The position numbers were made by a program, and so were the translations under genes. Below are positions 32,779 to 40,328 of a stretch of DNA of 64,000 nt, piece by piece; position 1 is the first letter of the stretch, and each line of letters starts with the position of its first letter. The notes under the pieces were generated by a model that was not told the DNA's origin, did not search any database, and saw only the letters and a list, made by a program, of their open reading frames with translations. Source of the DNA: an uncultured Lachnospiraceae bacterium. GTDB lineage: Bacteria > Bacillota > Clostridia > Lachnospirales > Lachnospiraceae. The DNA lies in contig CAKNHF010000008.1 in NCBI GenBank assembly GCA_930972465.1, positions 30,604-94,603 of the forward strand. The letters are read 5' to 3'.

Positions 32779-33055
32779 ATGGATGAATAATCCCGCACTG
32801 AAGAATATGGATCCGGCGAAACTGGAACTGATCCGAATGGCGGCCGAGCGCACCAGAGGTAAGTCAGGAAAAGATCTGGCCCCGGTCATGCTTGCCCTGA
32901 TTACGGGGGCCAACAGGCAGGGGATCCGATTTACTCCGGATGAAGTTTCCCTGATACTTGATATTCTCAAGGAAGGAAAATCAGAAGAGGAGCAGGCCCA
33001 GATCGACAGAACAATCCGCATGACCAGCTCCATCTTTCAGAAACATATGAAATAG
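32771..33055 (+). CDS. Hypothetical protein, partner of the preceding gene
   Basis: A GTG start at 32771 (reading VNEWMNNPALKNMDPAKLEL) is nine bases after AAAGGAG; the ATG at 32762 touches that site directly and is less likely. The 94-residue product is helical, with LIRMAAERTRGKSGKDLAPVMLALITGANRQGIRFTPDEVSLILDILKEG. No domain recognised. Its translation is coupled to the upstream gene. A GC-rich hairpin without a U-run follows (33057-33083). Confidence 0.65.
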   Translation: MNEWMNNPALKNMDPAKLELIRMAAERTRGKSGKDLAPVMLALITGANRQGIRFTPDEVSLILDILKEGKSEEEQAQIDRTIRMTSSIFQKHMK

Positions 33056-33110
33056 GAGAAGCCGCCTTCAGCGGCTCCTCCCATGTGAAATCTTCGTGCC
33101 CCTTCTTATC

Positions 33111-33587
33111 TTAAAATCCCTCTGCCTTGCGCTTCATCCGCATTTCTCTCCGCTTTTCCGCAGCCTCCCACTCGGCCTTCTCCTCCTCAGACCGTATCAC
33201 AAGACGCGGCACTCTTTTCGGCCTGTCATTTTCGTCAAGAGCGACCATTGTAAAATACGCTCTGTTGATCGGATGGCGCATCCCGTCCTCCAGATGCTCC
33301 ACATAAGTATCTACCCGCACCTCCATGGAAGTATTCCCCACATAAGTCGCCTTTCCGATTATGACAACCATCTCCCCGGAATAAGCTCCGTGGATAAATC
33401 TGAGATTATCTACAGAGGCAGTGATGACATTGGATCTTGTATGCCTCTTAGCCACAAGCCCGGCCACTTCGTCCAGCCACTGCATCAGCATTCCTCCGAA
33501 AAGTCTGCCTGCCGCGTTCATGTGGTTTGGCCTGATCATATGCACTGTCTCCACCAGCGAATCCTGTACTGTTCTTTCTTCTGTCAT
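33111..33587 (-). CDS. Acyl-CoA thioesterase (hotdog fold)
   Basis: The start is set at ATG 33587 (MTEERTVQDSLVETVHMIRP), after TTGGAGAGCAGAC. The 158-residue hotdog protein has the YciA/BFIT-like motif AAGRLFGGMLMQWLDEVAGLVAKRH containing the catalytic Asp. It continues with ITASVDNLRFIHGAYSGEMVVIIGKATYVGNTSMEVRVDTYVE, and ends in a very basic helix (EAAEKRREMRMKRKAEGF). It hydrolyses acyl-CoA thioesters; chain preference is not predictable. Single gene, divergent from truA. Confidence 0.85.
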   Translation of the reverse strand: MTEERTVQDSLVETVHMIRPNHMNAAGRLFGGMLMQWLDEVAGLVAKRHTRSNVITASVDNLRFIHGAYSGEMVVIIGKATYVGNTSMEVRVDTYVEHLEDGMRHPINRAYFTMVALDENDRPKRVPRLVIRSEEEKAEWEAAEKRREMRMKRKAEGF

Positions 33588-33831
33588 GTCTGCTCTCCAA
33601 TCATTTATTACTGCGGTATTTTCCGTTTTCTCCGCGCTTCCGCCCCGCCGGAGTATCCGTCGGTCAGTGGGGAAGAAACATATTTCAATTATACCACGAT
33701 TTCTTTTCTGTGTAATGCTTTTCTTCATTCTGAACTGTCAGATACTGCTGCAAAAATCCGCGCTGTACATTTTCCGTCTCTTACTATAAAATATGCATGA
33801 AACAGCACTGTCTCAGAAAGGAGAACCACCC

Positions 33832-34581
33832 ATGCAGAATATCCGACTTGTCATCCAGTACGACGGAACCCGCTATCTCGGCTGGCAGCGTCCTGAAAAA
33901 GACGGTTTCAGCCGCTCTGTTTCTTATAAGATAAACGAAGTCCTGAACCATATGACCGGAGAAACCGTTGTTCTCCGCGCCGGAGCACGCACTGATCCCG
34001 GAGTCCACGCGCTGGCACAGACCGTCAGCTTTCAGACGGCGTCTTCCCTGGAACCCGAAAAATTTCTCAACGGGCTTAACCAGTATCTTCCCCGTGATAT
34101 TGCGGTCCTGTCGTCCGAAAGAGTTCCGGAGCGGTTCCGCGCTGATCTGAATGGGATATCCCGCACTTACGAATACCGTATCTGTACGCAAGAGATCTAC
34201 GATATATTCCGCATGAAATATGAAACGCACTGTTTCCCCGCCCCGGATCTTCCCTCCATGGAACGTGCGGCCTCTTTTCTGAAAGGGAGACATGACTTCC
34301 GCTGCTTTTCTGCCGGGCGCAAAAAGAAAGGCACCGAAAAGGAGATCACCGGGATCTGTTTTATCCTCGATGCCGAACGCATGCTGATCCGGATCACCGC
34401 GGATGATTTTCTTCACAGGATGCCCGCTCTGATCGCCGGAACCCTTCTGGAAATTGGAACAGGACTGCGGAAACCTGAATGTATCCCGGAGATTTTCAGC
34501 GGAACGGAAAAAGCAGGAGCTCCCGCCGAGGCGAAAGGTCTCCTGCTCAAAAGCATACAATATGATCCGTTTCTTACATAA
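33832..34581 (+). CDS. truA: tRNA pseudouridine38-40 synthase
   Basis: The start is ATG 33832 (MQNIRLVIQYDGTRYLGWQR), eight bases after AAAGGAG. The 249-residue enzyme has the catalytic Asp in VLRAGARTDPGVHALAQTVSF, the conserved FRADLNGISRTYEYRI and DDFLHRMPALIAGTLLEIG segments. It modifies the anticodon arm of several tRNAs. Its last eight bases overlap the end of feoB on the other strand. Confidence 0.94.
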   Translation: MQNIRLVIQYDGTRYLGWQRPEKDGFSRSVSYKINEVLNHMTGETVVLRAGARTDPGVHALAQTVSFQTASSLEPEKFLNGLNQYLPRDIAVLSSERVPERFRADLNGISRTYEYRICTQEIYDIFRMKYETHCFPAPDLPSMERAASFLKGRHDFRCFSAGRKKKGTEKEITGICFILDAERMLIRITADDFLHRMPALIAGTLLEIGTGLRKPECIPEIFSGTEKAGAPAEAKGLLLKSIQYDPFLT

Positions 34582-36619
34582 ACAGTCCGGCAATATGGTA
34601 AATAAGAAAGCTCACTACCCAGGCCGTCGCCAGCTGGAACAGAATGATGCCCAGTGTCAGCTTTTTGCTGCCCACCTCCCGGTTAATCGTCGCGATAGTC
34701 GCTGTACACGGCACATACAGAAGACAGAACACCATCAGGGAGTAGGCGTTCGCTGCTCCGAATCCCATGGACGCCAGAAGCGCAACAAAGCTGTCCATAC
34801 CATGGGCCGTAGTGATATTCTGGATTCCGAAGAGCACGCTGCAGCTGGACACCACCACTTCCTTCGCCGCGATCCCGGATATGAGCGCCACCACGATCTG
34901 CCAGTACCCCAGTCCCAGCGGAGCAAAGAAGGGAACGATTGCTTTTCCGATCAGGGATCCGAAACTCTCGGAAATATCCGTCACGTACCCGGTCGTGCCG
35001 AAGTTCAGCAAGATCCACATGATGATGGACGCCAGGAAAATGACAGTTCCGGCTTTCGTCAGATAATCCTTCACTTTCTCCCACACATAGAGGGCAATGG
35101 TTCTCGCATTTGGAGCCTTGTACTCCGGAAGCTCGATGAGCAGTTCATTCTCCGCCTTGCTTCCGTCCACCTTCGACAGGATGTACGCTGTCAGGATCGC
35201 AACCACGATTCCGAGAAGATACATGGAATAGCACGCCACCATCGCGTATTTTCCGAAAAACATGGAGGAGAACAGCACGTAGATCGGAAGTCTCGCACTG
35301 CAGGACATAAACGGCGTCACAAGAATCGTCTTCAGACGGTCCTTCCTGTGTTCCAGCGCCCTGGACGCCATGATCGCGGGCACAGAGCAGCCGAATCCAA
35401 GAAGCATCGGAAGGAAAGCTCTTCCCGATAGGCCAAGATGTCCCATAATATCGTCCATAACAAACGCTACCCTTGCCATATATCCGCTGTCCTCCAGGAA
35501 TGCAAGCGCGAGGAACAAAATGAAAATATTCGGCAGAAAGGTCAGAATCCCGCCCACACCGGAAATGATTCCGTCCACGATCAGGGATTCGATTACCGGA
35601 GATACTCCCGCAGCTTCAAAGGCTGTTCCCGCAGCCCCGGTCAGCAGATCAAGTCCTGTCTCAAAATATCCTTTCAGCCAGTCACCCACAGTAAAAGTCA
35701 GGAAGAAAACCAGCGCCATGATCACAAGAAAGATCGGAAGCCCCAGCCACTTCCCGGTCATATAGCGGTCGATCCGGTCCGTCCGTTCCTCTTTCTCACT
35801 CTTGTTTACAAGGACCTCCTCAATGACTTCGTCAATGAAATCATATTTCTCGTTGATAATATCTTTCTCATAGCTGCGGTCCACGATGCCGTCCACATCC
35901 ACCGGATAGCTCTCCATCACAGAAGCGTCCTGCTCCAGCACCTTGATGGCATGCCATCGCATGTTCTCCATCTCCGGATATTTTTTCTGAAACTGCTCTA
36001 TGATCAGGTCGATCTTATCCTCGATTTCATCACTGTACACCATGGCGTACTCGCTGTGGTGATTGTGCTTATGTTTTGACTTGTCCGAATGGTGATGAAT
36101 AAACGGGCCCGGCTTTTCATATTCGTTGTGATGGGCCACTGCATGCATCAGAATCTCAAGCCCGCTTCTCTTTCTTGCAGAAACCGGTATACATGGGATT
36201 CCCAGCATCTCCGGCAGACGGTGAAGATCAATCTCCATTCCCCTCTCTTCCACCACATCCATCATGTTCAGCGCCAGGACCACCGGTTTCCCCAGCTCGA
36301 TAAGCTGCAGCGTCAGGTACAGATTTCTCTCCAGACAGGAGGCATCCGCCACATCCACGATAACATCCACTTCGTCGCTCATGATGCACTCCCGGGACAC
36401 CTTTTCTTCCATTGTATAGGATGTCAGGCTGTAAATTCCCGGCAGATCGATCAGTTTGAACTCCTGCCCTTTGTAAAACGTCTTTCCTTCTTTCTTTTCC
36501 ACGGTAACGCCGGGCCAGTTGGCCACCTTCAGGTTCGCTCCCGTGTACGCATTAAACAATGTTGTTTTCCCGCAGTTGGGATTCCCGATGAATCCTACGT
36601 TGATGATCCTTTCACTCAT
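34574..36619 (-). CDS. feoB: Ferrous iron transport protein B
   Basis: This 681-residue Fe(II) permease has an N-terminal GTPase (GFIGNPNCGKTTLFNAYTG, DLPGIYSLTSYTMEE, LALNMMDVV) and a C-terminal membrane part with GSLIGKAIVPFFAPLGLGYWQ, ALISGIAAKEVVVSS and the FLPMLLGFGCSVPAIMASRALEHRKDRL gate motif. A His-rich stretch at 163-188 (nine His) lies in the cytosolic linker and may bind metal. It overlaps feoA by four bases. Upstream Fur box and promoter indicate iron repression. Confidence 0.96.
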   Translation of the reverse strand: MSERIINVGFIGNPNCGKTTLFNAYTGANLKVANWPGVTVEKKEGKTFYKGQEFKLIDLPGIYSLTSYTMEEKVSRECIMSDEVDVIVDVADASCLERNLYLTLQLIELGKPVVLALNMMDVVEERGMEIDLHRLPEMLGIPCIPVSARKRSGLEILMHAVAHHNEYEKPGPFIHHHSDKSKHKHNHHSEYAMVYSDEIEDKIDLIIEQFQKKYPEMENMRWHAIKVLEQDASVMESYPVDVDGIVDRSYEKDIINEKYDFIDEVIEEVLVNKSEKEERTDRIDRYMTGKWLGLPIFLVIMALVFFLTFTVGDWLKGYFETGLDLLTGAAGTAFEAAGVSPVIESLIVDGIISGVGGILTFLPNIFILFLALAFLEDSGYMARVAFVMDDIMGHLGLSGRAFLPMLLGFGCSVPAIMASRALEHRKDRLKTILVTPFMSCSARLPIYVLFSSMFFGKYAMVACYSMYLLGIVVAILTAYILSKVDGSKAENELLIELPEYKAPNARTIALYVWEKVKDYLTKAGTVIFLASIIMWILLNFGTTGYVTDISESFGSLIGKAIVPFFAPLGLGYWQIVVALISGIAAKEVVVSSCSVLFGIQNITTAHGMDSFVALLASMGFGAANAYSLMVFCLLYVPCTATIATINREVGSKKLTLGIILFQLATAWVVSFLIYHIAGLFM

Positions 36620-36843
36620 GCTGCCGCCTCCTTCACAATAATGTTGTCGGCGATGCGGCGGCCCAGCGCAAATCTGGTTCCCCGGAACCGTACGGTAAGG
36701 GCGCCTTTCTTGTCATTGTTGAGGATCGTAATCTGAGATCCCTGGGTCAGTCCCAGGGCCTCAAGCCTGCGTTCCAGGTTCAGTTCAATATGAATCTCTT
36801 CCACCGTATATGTACGGCCGTTTTTTCCTTCTTTCAGTCTCAT
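36616..36843 (-). CDS. feoA: Ferrous iron transport protein A
   Basis: The start is taken at ATG 36843 (MRLKEGKNGRTYTVEEIHIE), eight bases after AAAGGA; a frame extends further upstream without a ribosome-binding site. The 75-residue SH3-like protein shows LERRLEALGLTQGSQITILNNDKKGALTVRFRGTRFALGRRIADNIIV, the FeoA pattern. It modulates FeoB. Confidence 0.93.
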   Translation of the reverse strand: MRLKEGKNGRTYTVEEIHIELNLERRLEALGLTQGSQITILNNDKKGALTVRFRGTRFALGRRIADNIIVKEAAA

Positions 36844-36892
36844 ATGCCTCATCCTTTTGTATTCAAACTTGCTGTCTGATAAACACATTGTT

Positions 36893-36934
36893 AGCGCCGG
36901 AAACAGGAAAGAAAGGATTTCCGTCCCCGGCGCT
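36893..36934 (-). repeat. Hairpin with AGCGCCGG stem in the feoAB leader
   Basis: AGCGCCGG (36893-36900) and CCGGCGCT (36927-36934) form a perfect 8-bp stem around a 26-nt loop in the feoAB leader, between the Fur box and feoA. It is the third hairpin of this family in the window. Confidence 0.6.
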
Positions 36935-36936
36935 AT

Positions 36937-36986
36937 TGATAATAATTATCCATAAGCATTATAACCGTTTCAGGCATATAAGTCAA
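36937..36986 (-). promoter_or_regulatory. feoAB promoter with Fur box
   Basis: TTGACT (36981-36986), a 17-bp spacer and TATAAT (36958-36963) form the promoter. TGATAATAATTATCC (36937-36951) is a 7-1-7 Fur box with one mismatch to TGATAATNATTATCA and covers the transcript start. Repression by iron-loaded Fur is the natural reading. Confidence 0.8.
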
Positions 36987-37025
36987 TTACAGGGAAACTT
37001 TTCCGCATCAGGCGTACCGTACACG

Positions 37026-37937
37026 TCAGTGTTCCCAGCGGCGGAAGCAGACAATAAACCGAAGCTTTTCTCTCTCTGAAAGCTCTGCCTTCATGCTACC
37101 TCCCATCTTCTCCGCAAGGGTTCTGGCGATAGACAGCCCCAGCCCTGTCCCCTGCATATTTCTCGAAGTGTCCTTCACATAAAACCGATGGAAGATTCTC
37201 TCCGCGTCTTCTTCTGTGAACTCCTTTACGTCATTCTCAAAAACCAGTACAATCGCCTTCTCCTCCACAGTCAGACGCACCTTAAGAACACCGCTGGCAT
37301 ATCTGCATCCGTTCTGGATCAGATTCCGCAGGATTCTCTCAGAGGCATTTGTATCGCCCTGCGCCAGGACAGGCATCTCCGGTATCTCCGCCGACAGTTC
37401 AAGCCCGCTCTCTTCGATCTCACGCCAGGAATCCGCCAGCGTCTCCCGGAGAAGCCTTCCCAGATCCAGCGCTTTCATCTCCGGCTCATATTCCTCTGCT
37501 GTGATCCTGGAATACTCGTAGAACTGCTCCACCAGCCGGGACAGGGCCTCCGCCTTTCTCCGGACTGTTTCGAGCCCTGCCCTGTCTTCACCGGAAAGCC
37601 CCTGTATATCCATGATCCTGAGATAACCGAGTATGGATGTGAGAGGGGTGCGAAGATCATGGCTGATATTCTCTATCTGTTTCTTAAACTCCTGCTCCCT
37701 GCGGTCAAACATGTTCCTTTCCCTTCGTATCTCTCTTAACGTCTGATTGATCCCGGCAAAGAACAGTTCCAGATCCCTGTCCCCGGTATGCAGCTTAAGC
37801 ACCCGGTTCTCCTCCAGATTCCGGGATATCTCCCTTAGTTCTTCCGCGGTATCTCTCACCTCTTTTTTGATCAGCAGAAGCCGGATGCCAAGACAGACCG
37901 CCAGAACCGCTGCCGCTGCCGCCACAATATATACCAT
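37026..37937 (-). CDS. Sensor histidine kinase
   Basis: This 303-residue kinase has one N-terminal membrane helix (about 3-22) and almost no extracellular loop. It has an H box with His93 in ENISHDLRTPLTSILGYLRIMD, an N box (LRNLIQNGCRYASG), and the GTGLGLSIARTLAEKMGG G box. The short sensor suggests that it senses within the membrane or through its partner permease, as in antibiotic-peptide sensing systems. It is last in the order response regulator, ABC ATPase, permease, kinase. Confidence 0.9.
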   Translation of the reverse strand: MVYIVAAAAAVLAVCLGIRLLLIKKEVRDTAEELREISRNLEENRVLKLHTGDRDLELFFAGINQTLREIRRERNMFDRREQEFKKQIENISHDLRTPLTSILGYLRIMDIQGLSGEDRAGLETVRRKAEALSRLVEQFYEYSRITAEEYEPEMKALDLGRLLRETLADSWREIEESGLELSAEIPEMPVLAQGDTNASERILRNLIQNGCRYASGVLKVRLTVEEKAIVLVFENDVKEFTEEDAERIFHRFYVKDTSRNMQGTGLGLSIARTLAEKMGGSMKAELSEREKLRFIVCFRRWEH

Positions 37938-37986
37938 CTCACACCTCCCCGGCGTTCATACTCTGATCCGGTTCTCTTTTTCAGTA

Positions 37987-38760
37987 TCAGATTTCCTTCC
38001 TTCGGTTCAGGAAGACTCCCACAGCCATAAACACAGCGATCCCTGTCACGCCGGCCACGACACATTTCACCGCACCTGCGGATTCGCTCCACAGGCACAA
38101 ATATCCGCTCATTCCCGCCATCACATCCGTCATCAGGTAGTTTCTCGGCATCCATGACGCGATCTTTGCCAGCGCCGGAATCTCGAACCCCGCCGTATAG
38201 AAAACCGCAGGTATCAGAAACATCACGCCCATCCATACAATGCCGGCCACCAGTTCCCTCTCAAAAAACTGGGTCAGCCCTGCTGCCAGGATCACGCCAG
38301 CCGCCGCGAACGGAAGATTGACCGCCACGCCCTGGAGCATCAGTCCGAGATAGGGCTGTACCGGTCCTTCCAGAAGAATGACCGCGCTGATAACATAAAC
38401 AGAGATCAAAAGGACCATGCTCCCCAGTGCAGCCAGAAAGGACACAACGCATTTTCCGAAGAAAAGACTTTTTCTCGAAATACCATAGGCCACTGCGTTT
38501 TTCATCACCCCGTTCCTGCGCTCCGCCGAAAACAGAAGTACAGAAAGGACCGCCCCCGCAACGGGGAGAAAAAGCATGTCGCCCGTGAGGAACGAAAGGA
38601 AAAATTTTACATTGGCATACTGAAATTCCCGGATCGCTCCGTCGGAGACATACAGGCCTATGTTCAGGAACAGGATCCCGAGAGCCATCAGGCCGGTAAA
38701 CAGATAGATATCCTTTGTGTGCAGGATCCGGTAAACCTCACTTCTTATATAGTTGTTCAT
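37987..38760 (-). CDS. ABC-2-type transporter permease
   Basis: This 257-residue protein has six predicted membrane helices and the N-terminus MNNYIRSEVYRILHTKDIYLFTGL typical of ABC-2 permeases of the lantibiotic/bacitracin export group. Its start overlaps the ATPase gene end by four bases. The partner ATPase is broken (see next), so it may no longer work unless another ATPase substitutes. Confidence 0.8.
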   Translation of the reverse strand: MNNYIRSEVYRILHTKDIYLFTGLMALGILFLNIGLYVSDGAIREFQYANVKFFLSFLTGDMLFLPVAGAVLSVLLFSAERRNGVMKNAVAYGISRKSLFFGKCVVSFLAALGSMVLLISVYVISAVILLEGPVQPYLGLMLQGVAVNLPFAAAGVILAAGLTQFFERELVAGIVWMGVMFLIPAVFYTAGFEIPALAKIASWMPRNYLMTDVMAGMSGYLCLWSESAGAVKCVVAGVTGIAVFMAVGVFLNRRKEI

Positions 38761-39421
38761 AACTCTCTCCCTCCCTTTTTCAGCTCCATATAATACTCTT
38801 CCAGCGTCATCTTATTCGCCGAAAGCGATGAAACACCGATCCCGTTTTCCGCTGCCAGCCTGCTGTAAAATTCAGGCTCCCTGCCACTGCCCGAAATCCG
38901 TATCTTCTGCCCCGGAAGCACCTTCCAGGACTGTCCCGGCACTCTTCTCTCCAGAAGAACCGTATAGAGTTCCGGCTCATCCACCTGGATCTCAATATAG
39001 CCGCCGCACTCTTCTTCAAGCTGCTCCGCTGTGATCTGCTTTAACAGCCGTCCCTTATCCAGAAAACAATATTCATCCGCAAGCTGCTCCATCTCTGCCA
39101 GAATATGGCTGGAGAGTATGATGGTGATGTTCCTTTCACGGTAAGCTGAGGGAAAAAACCGGGAGCCTCAATCATCGTCCCTGTCCGTTTTCTCTGTCTC
39201 TCAAGCTCCTTTTCTCCGTGAACCCCGAACAGACTCACCTCTCCTTTCGTGGGAAATATCTGCCCCGCCAGAAGCTTCAGAAATGTGGATTTTCCCGATC
39301 CATTATCTCCCACCAGCCCGAGGATCTCCCCACGCCGCAGGCGCAGATTTACATCTCTGAGTGCTCTGGTCTTCCCGTAATCCTTCGTCAGATCACGTGC
39401 CTCTGCTATGATCTCTTTCAT
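38757..39421 (-). pseudogene. ABC transporter ATPase with internal deletion and frameshift
   Basis: The 5' part (start ATG 39421, MKEIIAEARDLTKDYGKTRA) has a normal Walker A (VGDNGSGKSTFLKLLAG) and Q-loop region (TMIEAPGFFPQLTV). The frame then jumps: within a few bases the sequence continues in another frame as ERNITIILSSHILAEMEQLADEYC, which is the H-loop region. About 85-95 codons with the ABC signature and Walker B are missing. The C-terminal part runs to 38757. BcrA-type ATPases keep those motifs, so this gene cannot encode a working ATPase. Both edges show GTGAAAG/GAAAGG-like sequence, consistent with deletion between short repeats. Confidence 0.88.
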
Positions 39422-39580
39422 AATCTTCTTATCCTTTCCTGAGTCTCTCATACATTTCCATCTCTGTTTCCTTCGATGTACCTGTATCATACCCTCCCCG
39501 CTTTTAATAAGTCCTCAAGAAACTTTAAAGAAAATATAAAGACTGCCGGTTTCTGTAAATCCGGCTCACCTCTCCCTGGC

Positions 39581-40267
39581 TTATGCCATCTTGAAACCGA
39601 TGCCCCACACCGTCTTTATGTACTCTTCGCCGGGGTCTGCCGCCGCGATCTTTTTCCGGATGTTACTGACATGGACGTTCACCGTATTGTCCTCCCCGTA
39701 ATATCCGTTCTCCCACACCTGCTCATACAGATTTTCTCTTGAGAACACCTTGTCCGGACGGCCTGCCAGAATACGCAGGATTTCAAACTCATGAGGAGTC
39801 AGGGCGAGTGTCTGTCCGTTCACCGTAACCTCCCTTGCACTTTCGCTCAGCACAAGCCGTTTATAGATCAGTTTCCTCCCCTCCGCCTCCGTTCTCCCGG
39901 ATCCGCTGCGCCTGAGCGCCGCCATCACACGGACGACCACTTCCTCCGGTTCAAAAGGTTTCGTGATATAATCATCCGCCCCGCTCTTTAGCGTTCCGAT
40001 CTTGTCATCCAGCGCGCTTTTTGCCGAGAGCACGATAATAGGGATGGACTTTCCCAGTTCATCCCTCACGTAAGTTATGATCTCTTCCCCTGTCACTCCC
40101 GGGAGCATCAGATCCAGCAGGATCAGATCATACCCTGACATCTCCAGACGGAGTTTCGCCTCCGTCCCCGAGTAGGCCGGAGTCGCTTCGTATCCTGCTT
40201 TTGACAGTATCCTGCACAGAAGCCGGCTGATGTCAGCGTCGTCCTCCGCCACAAGTATGTTCGCCAT
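39581..40267 (-). CDS. OmpR-family response regulator
   Basis: This 228-residue regulator has a receiver domain with Asp52 (DLILLDLMLPG), acidic pocket AEDD (8-10), and Lys in YITKPFEPEEV. The C-terminal winged helix is LTPHEFEILRILAGRPDKVFSRENLYEQVW and DNTVNVHVSNIRKKI. It pairs with the kinase at 37026 and probably controls the ABC export genes between them. Confidence 0.92.
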   Translation of the reverse strand: MANILVAEDDADISRLLCRILSKAGYEATPAYSGTEAKLRLEMSGYDLILLDLMLPGVTGEEIITYVRDELGKSIPIIVLSAKSALDDKIGTLKSGADDYITKPFEPEEVVVRVMAALRRSGSGRTEAEGRKLIYKRLVLSESAREVTVNGQTLALTPHEFEILRILAGRPDKVFSRENLYEQVWENGYYGEDNTVNVHVSNIRKKIAAADPGEEYIKTVWGIGFKMA

Positions 40268-40328
40268 CTTTATTTATCTCCTTTTTCATCTCTTTGATAT
40301 TATTTTCACAGGTGCTTATTCCCATAGA

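Noticed and set aside
33057-33083. GC-rich hairpin between two convergent genes as a terminator
   Set aside because: The stem is good but neither strand has a U-run after it, so it was not called a terminator.
34454-35431. 325-codon plus-strand frame after truA
   Set aside because: It is antisense to feoB and in an unrelated frame to truA, with His/Arg-rich low-complexity content typical of a shadow.
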